Assembly (NCBI RefSeq): GCF_000003815.2
Contig: NC_049986.1
Coordinates: 19,848,692-19,912,691, forward strand
DNA from: Branchiostoma floridae
Lineage: Eukaryota > Chordata > Leptocardii > Amphioxiformes > Branchiostomatidae
Reading direction: 5' to 3'
DNA: 64,000 nucleotides
Shown piece by piece: positions 13,201-23,000 of the stretch (its first letter is position 1; every line of letters starts with the position of its first letter). Below the pieces are notes generated by a model. The model made no database searches. It saw only the letters and a list, made by a program, of their open reading frames with translations, and was not told the origin of the DNA. Position numbers and translations under genes: made by a program.

Positions 13201-15232
13201 CAAGTTCCCAATATCAAAGTGTCCTCTATACCTCTATATAATGAATATCTTTAGTTCATAATGCTCTCATTATATATACTAGTATAATTGTAGTATTGAC
13301 ATTTCAATATACTTCAGATAATAGCATACATTTTAGCTACTTACAAATTTATGTATGATACATTTACATGTAGCTTATATATATTAGGCCACACCAATTT
13401 AATTAGTTGGGTCTTAGATTTTTTTCTAAAATGGGTGTGGAGGAAAAGTTGAATATGACTGTGTACACTTCATGAAACTGGTGCACCAAAGCACAAACCT
13501 GTTACTCAGGCTTTTCATTTTCATTATACTTTTCCAGTTAATCATTTTGTTCATCTAAAAGATGAGAAACAACAAAATTGATGAAATTGGTGTGGCCTTA
13601 TGGACAGAATAAAGTAGTCAAATAATATTACACTGTTGTAGTAGAAATTTTATCGATACGTTTTCCCCAGATTTCCCAACATGGTAGTTGCTAACCTGAC
13701 CAGAGACAGTGTACAGGAAGCAGTGGTGAGGGGCATCACGGCTGATCAGGTCAGTTCTGAGAAAATGCTAAGAAGACATAAAAAGGGTTAATAGATATAA
13801 GTATTAGCAATTGCAAGATAAGCTTTCAAACTGCTGCATCTACATTATGTAACAATCAAGCATGTCACAAACCAATACTGCAAAGATATTGTGACCAAGC
13901 ATGTCTAACCCTTGATTATGCGATAGGGAACAGATGGTACACTGGATAGTACTTCTATGTGTGTGAGTGTGTGTGCATATGTGTGTGAGAGAGAGTGTGA
14001 ATAATTATGTGTGTGTGTTTGTATGTATGTGTGTATGTATGTTCAAACTTTGTTTGTGTGTGTGTGTTTATGTGTGTGTCTGTGTGTGTATTTGACATTG
14101 AGTGTGTGTGTTATATTTTTGCAATATCTGTTGACATATCCATTCTTTGAGTACTGTGTAAGTGTTGCAAACAAAATTTCATTGTGACTCTTTCTATTTT
14201 CCCTCAGATTCTCCACTTTCTGCGAGTGAATGCACATCCAAAGGCTCTCCACAGAGTAAGCTACTTTGATTATGACTGTATGGTCTCTGTAACAGTGTCT
14301 GATTGTAGTTCATTATGAAACAGTCTTGTATTGCTAACACTGTTCAGTTTGATTAATCAGACGTCATTTTTAACTTGTGACTGGATTGCACTATTCCATA
14401 ATGTGTGTATTTATTGAGTTTTTCACTCCTCAGCAAAAGGCCCTTGAGGTTCCCCCAATACCTGTTAGGTTGCCAAAATCTACATTTCAAGATTCCAAGA
14501 GCTATCTGCCAGAGGAATCATCATATGGTGATCACTGACTGATCACTTTTATTCCATATGCAGTTGACTGTGAAGAATATTTTGTTGTTGACGATGCTAA
14601 TCTGTCCCTCAACCTCCTCCACCCCCCCCCCCCCCTAGGTTCCCATAGTTCCTCCCACGATCAGTGATCAGATCAGGCTATGGGAGATGGAACGGGACAG
14701 GCTCACTTTCACTGAAGGTAGGGACAGGATTACCTACGGAAAATTTCAATTTTTTTTTTTTGTTCAAACCCTCGTCTATCTGTGGTTTTGTCATGTATAT
14801 ATTAGATGAATCCTAAGGGTAGTCCCTTCAGTTGAGCTTATTTCCAAGGGAGCCCTTATATTTTACAAAATCATAACAAATCAAGAAAAATTGTATCACA
14901 AATCACTCTTCATTCAAAGCTCAACAAACCATTATTTGTTATTTCTGAGGTCAGCTAGAAAATAAATTTCTCAATGCTACATGTCGTGAGCTACTTCCTT
15001 TTCTACCAACTGCTAAAATTATCAACTGCAATATTAAATGAATTTACTGTATTTGTACTAGAAGTTCTGCTTTTAATACGTATGGTTTGACTAGTTTTAA
15101 GTGAATTTTTTGCCTCCTTTCTTCCACCAGGTGTTTTATACAACCAGTTCCTGTCACAACCTGACTTTGAGATGCTCAGGAATTATGCAAAGGTAACAAC
15201 AAGCCTTTTTTATTTTCTATGTATTTATTAAG

Positions 15233-15297
<65 letters not shown>

Positions 15298-16149
15298 TAA
15301 GATTCTCTACTACTACTGTTACAGTAACAATACAATACAGTGGAAGGTATGACGGAACAGGTGTTTCTTGTTAGAAGACACCTTTTCAAGGTTGGCATAC
15401 CAAAACTGAACCTAAAAAGACTGTTATCAATTTCAGGTCCAACACTTTTGTATATGACATCATCTTGGAGTATCTCTGAAACTAACAAATGACAAATAGT
15501 TAGTATATACTATCATGGTCTTCTTTCTAGTATTATAAGTTTTACAGTGCATACATTATCATTCATATATAGGAGATCTTTACAAGATTCTTGGAGCAGT
15601 GATTATACATTGGAACACATTATACTTTCAGCTTGCATGCATCTACATGCACCAGTATATATGCTGGATGAAATTTTGAAGTGTATAACATTAAACTCTC
15701 TTTTTGCACTGATGATACAATGTTGTTCTCCAACTACAGGACTCACATATTGTAAATTGATGTTTTTTCAAGCTTGTATCTACATCTATAGGGTACTCTT
15801 ACACTAGCTGGAATTCTAAAGATGCATTTTGTCTTTCAAGTTTCAATTTCTTTCCAACATATTTTTATCAGTTTTATAATGATGATGATGATCTTTATTT
15901 GCATACCTCTTCCTTTTCTTAAAACAGGTGTATACGAACTCATAGGGTTTTTGTTGTACAATGTTGTCTGTGGCTGTCATTATATGTACAAACGTTTGTT
16001 TTTGGTTAACTGTTTACATTGATTGTGTTCTATAGGACTTAGGAGTCTTACTATGGGAGAACAACCCCAAGCGACTGATGGTGGTCAGCAAAGCTGGACA
16101 TGACGATGTCAAGAGATACTGGAAAACCATTCGGAAAGGGAACAGCTGA
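7185..16149 (+). CDS. GTF2H4: TFIIH core subunit p52 (GTF2H4/Tfb2)
   Basis: p52 is a core subunit of TFIIH, used in RNA polymerase II initiation and nucleotide excision repair; it anchors and stimulates the XPB translocase and binds p8. Exons: 7185-7306, 8053-8157, 8345-8476, 9125-9218, 9645-9733, 10443-10554, 11261-11329, 11974-12109, 12793-12873, 13115-13166, 13671-13749, 14208-14255, 14639-14717, 15131-15192, 16036-16149. They sum to 1374 nt, 457 residues (human 462), in frame throughout with GT-AG junctions. Diagnostic stretches include [85 protein letters not shown] and [18 protein letters not shown] at the C terminus. The ATG lies in a YY1-like context and is the first possible one. Exon 6 has three partial copies upstream, and the last codons are repeated in the 3' UTR. 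Convergent with the gene at 17059. Confidence 0.97.
7390..7665. repeat. imperfect TG-rich microsatellite
   Basis: A long run of TGTGTG broken by TGTATG and TGTCTG words in GTF2H4 intron 1. Apparent open frames through it are low-complexity artefacts. Confidence 0.85.
7709..7921 (+). repeat. 5S rRNA-derived SINE
   Basis: The head reads GTATGGCCGCGTGG..., then ACACCCGATCCCTCAATCTC and GGAAGTTAAGCAACG, the recognisable 5S rRNA core (CCCGATC...TCTCGGAAG.TAAGC). A 5S-like GCTGTAGCCT follows. Downstream is GGGACGTAAAACGGGGGTCC, close to the body module of the tRNA-headed SINE at 19405. The 5S internal promoter is degenerate, so this is a 5S-derived SINE or pseudogene and not a working 5S gene. It lies in GTF2H4 intron 1. 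Confidence 0.7.
8624..8909. mobile_element. hAT-like non-autonomous element, internally shortened
   Basis: Starts CAGGGCTCGAAATTC and ends AGTATTTCGAGCCCG. The flanks ACCTCTGT and TCCTCTGT agree at 7 of 8 positions, an 8-bp target duplication as expected for hAT elements. The GGTGCACC cluster at the left end is reduced relative to the copy at 3275. In GTF2H4 intron 3. Confidence 0.7.
9600..9617. repeat. Harbinger-type MITE end next to exon 5
   Basis: TGAAATTGGTGTGGCC followed by TTA is the right terminus of the MITE family. It ends about 27 bp before GTF2H4 exon 5 (9645). The left terminus is not obvious in the A+T-rich sequence near 9310-9340. Confidence 0.5.
10020..10442 (+). repeat. microsatellites with three partial copies of GTF2H4 exon 6
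   Basis: GATT and GTTT tetranucleotide runs alternate with three copies of the exon 6 acceptor and its first 49 nt (exon-like parts 10144-10192, 10273-10321, 10358-10406), then the true exon at 10443. Each copy begins with TAG then TGAGGAGGGCAGTCTCCACC and stops after TTCCAGTTC. None has a donor. Read in the exon frame, two copies meet TGA at once (TTC TGA) and the first after four codons. Confidence 0.9.
11722..11830 (-). mobile_element. LINE 3' end fragment
   Basis: The stretch CCAGCTTTGCAGGCACGGTA...CTGGTTATATTACACTGAC matches the sequence downstream of the reverse-transcriptase C terminus at 56697-57080, so it is a minus-strand 3' remnant of the same LINE family. A poly-C run of 14 lies at its left. 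In GTF2H4 intron 7. Confidence 0.6.
13387..13597. mobile_element. Harbinger-type MITE
   Basis: GGCCACACCAATTTAATTAG at the left and GATGAAATTGGTGTGGCC at the right form good terminal inverted repeats, flanked by TTA on both sides. It lies in GTF2H4 intron 10, ending about 73 bp before exon 11. Confidence 0.75.
13960..14110. repeat. imperfect TG microsatellite
   Basis: TGTG-rich sequence broken by GAGAGAG and TGTATG words, in GTF2H4 intron 11 shortly before exon 12. No coding signal. Confidence 0.8.
15232..15294. repeat. CT and TA dinucleotide microsatellite
   Basis: A (TC)n run passes directly into a (TA)n run in GTF2H4 intron 14. It is flanked on both sides by the 13-mer TTTATTAAGATTC, so the flank itself is duplicated. 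Confidence 0.9.
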
Positions 16150-16215
16150 CATTGATATTGCAGAGTACATTGTCCTAAGTCTTCAACAAAAAGGACCCTG
16201 CAGTTCCTAAAAAAG

Positions 16216-16255
16216 CCAAGATACTGGAAAACCATTGGGAAAGGAAACAGTTGAC
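16216..16255 (+). repeat. 3' UTR copy of the last GTF2H4 codons
   Basis: GATACTGGAAAACCATTGGG and AAAGGAAACAGTTGAC repeat the coding end at 16114-16150 with three substitutions. The coding tail [10 protein letters not shown]-stop is mirrored as YWKTIGKGNS-stop. The copy lies about 105 bp downstream, in the 3' UTR. Confidence 0.85.
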
Positions 16256-16515
16256 AAAGTGCTATCCAGAAAAAAAACTCTTTTGCTTAAGTATAAATAC
16301 AATGTTATAGTTACTGTAACAGTTGTAAAATATGACTGCAAGACTTCAACTTTCCATATTTATAAGCAGCTAACATCTCTCCTATTGAGAACAAAGTAAA
16401 AGGTACATTCCAGAAATCTTTTGCTATGTAATACAGCATAAGATTTGGCCACAAAACTTCAACTTTTCGTAACTAACATTTTTCATGTGCCATTGTATGT
16501 TGTTAATATAAATGA

Positions 16516-16521
16516 ATAAAA
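16516..16521 (+). terminator. GTF2H4 polyadenylation signal
   Basis: AATAAA 367 bp after the GTF2H4 stop codon, followed by a T-rich stretch. The only clear canonical signal in this 3' region. Confidence 0.65.
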
Positions 16522-17058
16522 CATTATTTCATTGTTTCTCTGACCTTTTATGATGAAAACAGAGAGAGCAGGGAGGAAAACTTGAAGATGCCTGTATTTA
16601 CTCCCAGAACTGAGTGTATCATATGGTAAACACTTCTCCCTCACACTCTGGAGAGCAAAGTAAGGCGTAATTCTCAGAAAGGAAATTTAATTTTGCCATG
16701 TAACCCAGTGTCAGACTTGTAAAACATGGCTACAAGACTTCAACATTCCGTAATGATTATTTGGCATGGGAAATGGTACATTGATTAGATAAGATTCACA
16801 TGCATTCCGAAAATTTGAATTAATGGCTGCCCTAGTGGCACGGGCAGTGCTCAGATTTTCAATAAGGTCTCATCACCCAATGACGTCTTATCTGTGCTCA
16901 ATGAAGGTCGATATGCAATAGGATAGTGTTAATTAACCTTACTGTGTGTAAACATAACTTGAAAATTGAATTTAAAAAAAATGAGTTTAAATGCCCCAAT
17001 GATGCATTGGGCTCCTTTAAGCCGACAAGTCTTGACCCCAGGCTTATGCTGTCCATAA

Positions 17059-20000
17059 TTATTTGCTGCTATCCTCAGCTGTTGCCATAGTAACGGGAGA
17101 GTGTAGAACTTCTATACTGCCATCCTCCAGACTTGTTGGTGGGACCAGCCTCAGGTAGGAAACCTGCAGTGTGGGTTGTAATAGGTACATTTTTTGTTGC
17201 ATTTCATATAAACAATAGCCTGGGTACCATCTGGATAGTACATACAATGTAGTTTGCTGCTCTGACGTTTATTAGTTGACTACATTCAGTCAATTCTCTG
17301 CTATTCTGTCTGGGAACCTTGACATCTCTAACGTCTGGAATCATCCAAATTTTGGACAAGGGCGCTAGTCAGTCCCAACACATGAGCGAATTAAGGAATG
17401 GGTTCAAGCACTCCTTCGAACAGGCTTTCCAACACCTGAAATGCCCTTCATCCGCTTGCAGGAGGGCATGTTGTCATCGAACCCAAAGCGCTCTAGACGC
17501 TTCCTTGATTTGCTCATTAATCACCAAAACTTTGAGTATATTTTATTACAGTTCTCCAGACAAATGGCAGAAGCGAACACACAAATGTAGGGGCGAACTA
17601 CATGTACTACCCTAATGGAGCAAGCAGGGCTCGAAATACTGGGTGCATGTGCACCCAAAATTGGAGCTGTGCACCCAAATATTTTCTTAGGTTGATGTAT
17701 GTAAAAATATCAAAGTATACTAGTATACAACATATTCTTGACATCTAAGTTAGAAAGATGATAGAAATGTCTGTCATGGTACTTGTTTAAGAATTTGATA
17801 GCTTATAACTAACGGGAGGGGGCCATACTTAGACACCCGTTCTAAGTGGATGCGCATGGCTTTTGTCAATGTACATTTTACAGTGAACTCATCAAAAACA
17901 AGTTAAGATCTTGTATGCATCCATATAACTGTTATTGAAGCTGTACAGATATATATTTCATTTAACGGTAGCGTTCCGCACTGTACTTTGACAGCGCACG
18001 AAACTTACGGCAGGTTTTCGGCTTGCGTCCAAGCAGAACGTTCCAACACAAAAAAGGGGTCCAAACTCCGACATAGTAACAACCAGACCATCGCCGTGCA
18101 TTTTTAAACAACTTATGCAAATAGAATAGCACTTAAAGTCTTCATTATAATTTTTTTGTACCAAATATGGGTCATATTTTGTATTACGCGACTTATTCAA
18201 ATACGGTGTGTTAAAACGTTTACCTCTCACGGTGAGACCAACTTGCCGCAAAACGGCAGCGCATTGTTACGTTGAACTGTGATGGTATTTTCGCTTTTCG
18301 GCTTCCTTGATTGCCTTTTCATCCTGTCTTTTGGCAGCAGCAATGGCTACAGGATTTTTTAGTCGGTAGGGATTGATTTTTCTTGAATGTTTGTCGCTCT
18401 ACGGACGGGCTGACTGAGTTCAACGTGTTGAGTATCGCTCGACCGCCGGCGTGCGTGATAGTAAAATGGCGGAGCCCCGACTGGGTGAACGTTGTGGCAT
18501 CATTTTAGCTCCGTTTATCCAACCCAGTTAAAGGCAAAACAGAACACAGGTATTATTTTTTCGGAAGGCTAATAAACATCATTTCTATGTATGGTGGTAT
18601 TTTTTCAAATGTTTTATTTTGCGAAGAATAATTCAAGAGTTTCTCGGGCCATGGTCTCGATACGTTCGCTCGTCAACTTGCCACGGAAGGCGTCAAACGT
18701 GTGCAAGTTTTTCAATCGTTATCTGTGGGACTTGCTAACTTCGACACATACCCCGCCTTTGTAGTTATTTACAACAAGGTTTTGTCTACAGCTAGTGTAC
18801 TTCTCATGTGCAGGCATCTTTGCATTTCTCCGCAACAATGATTTTTTAAAACCTGACGAAGTTTGGACCCCTGTCTAAGTATGGCCCCCTCCCGTTAAGT
18901 TTTATTATTAGGTTATAACTCAAATGTAAGTGGTGCACCCAAAATGTTTGTAGTGCACCCATTTTTTTAAGCTGGGTGCACCAGTGCACCTAATCCCAAA
19001 AATGAATTTCGAGCCCTGAGCAAGTGATTGTATTAGTGAGTAAAATGTGAGAGGATGATCGTGACCTTAAAGGAGAGTAAGTGAGTGAGGGCAAGTATGA
19101 GTCAGTCAGTCAGTTGCTGAATAAAAGTGTGTGAGAGTGATCGCCTTCTTGTGGAAAGGGCGCCTGAGAAAGCACGCACCTCCTCAGCATCCACCCATGC
19201 TCCTGAGTTAGCGGACAGAATGGCCCTCCCGTCCCTCCCAACAGCCGGCTCTGCAGCCCAGTGATGACTGTGGCCAGTGACTACCACGTCCTCGTCACAG
19301 GTCTCCAGCAAGGGAGAGAGGTCGCCAAGATGAACCAGGAACATCTTAAAGACTTTCTCCAGACCTTCCTGGGAGTGACATTAAACAGAGGTAGGATCAG
19401 AGTGGCATTGTGTGGCGCAATCGGTAAGGTGTTTGGCCCAGAGGCCAGAGGTAACGGGTTTGAAACCGCTGATTTGCCCTGATGTTGTGCCCTTGGGAAA
19501 GGTACTTTAAACGAATTTCCTCACTTCGCTCAGGTGAAAATGAGTACCTAGCTTCAGTTACGGCTGTCCCTCGGATAGGGCGTTAAATGGAGGTCCCGTG
19601 TTTGAGAAACCACACTAATCGAAAAGAGTAGGGGTTCTTCTCGGTCCCATGGCCGCATCTGGGGCAATTACTGTCGTATTGAGGTCACCTGAGTGGCGCC
19701 GAATGACAGACCGATTAACCAACTGACTGATGCAGACTGTGCCCCAAAGATTGAGGGTATAATCTATAACGTTAGGGGGTGGTCATATCGTAGGTTGATC
19801 GTTGTATAATTGCCAACTTAGGTAACATCAATTAAATTTGTTGGTTCTTAGAAAAAATATAGCAAGCGGACATCATAAAAGCAACAAGCAGGCAAGGCAG
19901 GAAAACTTGACTGTATTCTCTTCATAAAACTGAGCGCACCAAGGCATAAACCTGGTCCTCTGGCTTCATTTTCATATGTTTGTCCAGTTAAGCATTTTTG

Positions 20001-23000
20001 TTATTATAATTTTTCTAGAATACGAGAACCTGAAAAGTTCAGCTGTCTTCAATGCTACTATCACAAAAGGCTGTGTCAGTGGTTGGTTCTGTCACTGCGG
20101 AAATATGTTGGGGTGGCCTTAAATTGTGTTTGTGAAAGTAGGTTGGACTGTGCTCACCACTTTCCTGGCTTAAAAACCTAAGGTAAATGCCCAGACCACA
20201 CTTACCTGTTTACATAGCCTCTCTATAAAGCTGTACTTCGGCAGCTTCCGCACGGGCACGTACATCCCATCATGCATCCTGATCACCCCGTTGCCATGGA
20301 TACTCCCGCCCAGGGCTAGCTCGACTATCAGAGACAGAAGCTCCTCCCGTATGTCGGGTAGACACACGAGGTTCATGATGTCCGGCCCTGCGCTCTTCAG
20401 CATATCGCGAATCTGCGCCTTCACTTTTCTTTTATCCGAAGAAACCACAAGACTGGTTATGGCATCATGACTGAAATTGCTTGCAATATAGTTAACATTA
20501 AAGCTAACGTTACCTACTACCAAAACAATGTCAACAGAAAAAAAATGCAAAATGTCCAGAACCAAAGATACTGAAATAGTAGGTCTTGCTACAGTACCAC
20601 GGTCGGCCACCAGGAGGCCCAAAATTGAAATGACATACCGCCGAACATGCACGCACGCACGCGCGCACACACACACACATAAACACGTACACACATATAC
20701 ATGGGCACACACAGACTGAAACACACACACACACGTGACAAACACACATACGCACGCGCACACACACATGCACAGGCACGCACACATACGCACACACACA
20801 CACACACACATATACGCACACACGCCGCGCACACAAATAAGGGCACACACACATACACACGCATGCACACACACGCATATACACATGGGCACACACAGAC
20901 TGACACACACATACACATGCGCACACACACATACACACGTGCACACTTACACATGCTAGGCAATATTATACCTCTATTTTCATGGAGGTGATAATGTGAC
21001 ACGACCACTTACAGCATGGACTTGTCCGTGACGTCTCCCACAAAGAGACCATTCAGTAGCTGGTAGGAAGCAATTCTGGAACACACAATATTCAGAAATT
21101 CATCATCATCATCTTTTCTCAGTTTTATATCCTGATAAAGCTTAAGATGACAGATGAAAAATACCTATCTAACGTTATATTGTCTATGGTTTCCATAATG
21201 ATTGCAAATTATTGTGACAGTGCAACGTTACGTAAATATATCCAAACCGGGTGTGTTCCGTTATTCGAACGAGTGTTCTAAACGCCTATTCATACAAAGT
21301 CCTGTAGAACAAGTTCTGTCTCAGCACTCTCAGAGTGACGTTTGTTCTTCTAAAACGTGAACTTGGAGACAAGAACTTGGACCGGATGCTGAAAAAGGGA
21401 ACAAATAGCCCAGGTGCGGGGTAGGGGTGAGACAACATACGGGCCTTAAAAAATACGGGTCTTGGACAAAATATGGGCCTGAAAAAATCAGTGGACTGGA
21501 TTTTGGACACATTTGATAGAAAATTGACACATTAGCCAAGTAACTTTATAACGTGACCGATATCTTGATGTCTTCTGATCACTTAAAGGTATTATATTTC
21601 ATGCTCCAGGTAGGACATCATGGTTCTTTGTGAAAATGTATAACCTGAGACATCAATACTTGTCCAAATGTGGAAGTCACAAGCAGCAGTTCGCTATGGC
21701 AGCCGTCGCTGAGAAAAAGATACTTCCATAGCAACGGGAAGGCCAATAGTTTTATTTAGTTATTTAACTATAATATTCAGACAGGACTTTTTTGGTCAAC
21801 CCTGGAGGGGGGGGGGGGGGTTGAGGCCCGCCCCTTCTGAATCCTGTCCTTCTGAATCCTCTTAAAAGACTTATCATATGGCCACCAAATTTTAAGAGAA
21901 TGATGTAGACATAACATCAAAAACACTTAAGAAATTTGATGCTATTATAACGTAATATGACATAATTAGAACGTCATCAATTTGACTGTTTGTAGTGGAA
22001 CCGTGAAAAAGGGGTATTCACAGAAATATTCAAGGTTTGATACAAAAATGTAACAGCAAGTGCAGATGACAGAATTCTAATGTTTGTTACGACATTAGAA
22101 TTTGTGTGTGTGCCAATAACTTCAATGACGTCAAAACGATGGCATAAAATGACGTTATGCATATCTAAGGTACCAGTTGGGCTCCGCCATCTTACATCAA
22201 CCATCTTGAAATTCGGCCGATGACGTCATGAAATTAGCATTATTTATTCATATAGAATTATAAAAGATATTCTCCATGTCACAAGATTTTATTTATGTAA
22301 AAAAATAGCAGCAATATAGCAAACAAACGTGAAAAATACATTGTTAGAACCGAAATTAGCGATTTTCGTCAAAAATGCCTGTGAACAAACGGTTGCCGTG
22401 GCAACACGAAGAAATTGAAAATTTTCCAAACTTCGTGAAATTGTAGGAAAACGCAACAAATTTGGTGGCTCTAGCGTAAGCATTTTGGCGATATGCGACA
22501 TGAAAGTTGGTGCAGGCCTCAAAAGAACGCCCCACCCCGGTCTAAATAGGCAAAGTAAGATTTCTATGTAGAAGGACTTAATGGTTCCCCTGCTGACCTG
22601 CAGCAATAGTATGCAATGGGCCGCCCGCAGATGAGTCCGGTGGTGTCACCGTACGAGTAGGTGGACAGGTGGTCCCAGATGTGCCCGTGCTCGAACCTGA
22701 CGCGATACTCCTGCTGCTCCACACTGATGTTGTAGATTAGAATTCCTGGGACGAACCGAACCTATCAAAAGGGGGATTGGGAAAATGTAACACTTAATGT
22801 ATGAAAGTATCAGCATAAAAGTCTGTGTTGGTTAACTTTCAGTTTTCAGTAGAAGTATTCCCAGGATTTTTTACCCGAGTCCTCTCCATTATGCTCAGGA
22901 CTTGCAATTCGGCATTGCCCCCAGTTCTGTTCCTTTACTTCATTACTTTCCGGAATTTATTTCTGCATATGAAGTTCAAATTTTCATGAAGTGTCTCAAT

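Noticed and set aside
20170-21008. Long frames on both strands with Cys/Val/His/Thr-rich low complexity
   Set aside because: They are translations of the CA-rich minisatellite. Only the part at 20206-20470 is a real exon; the longer minus-strand frame merely joins it to intron sequence.
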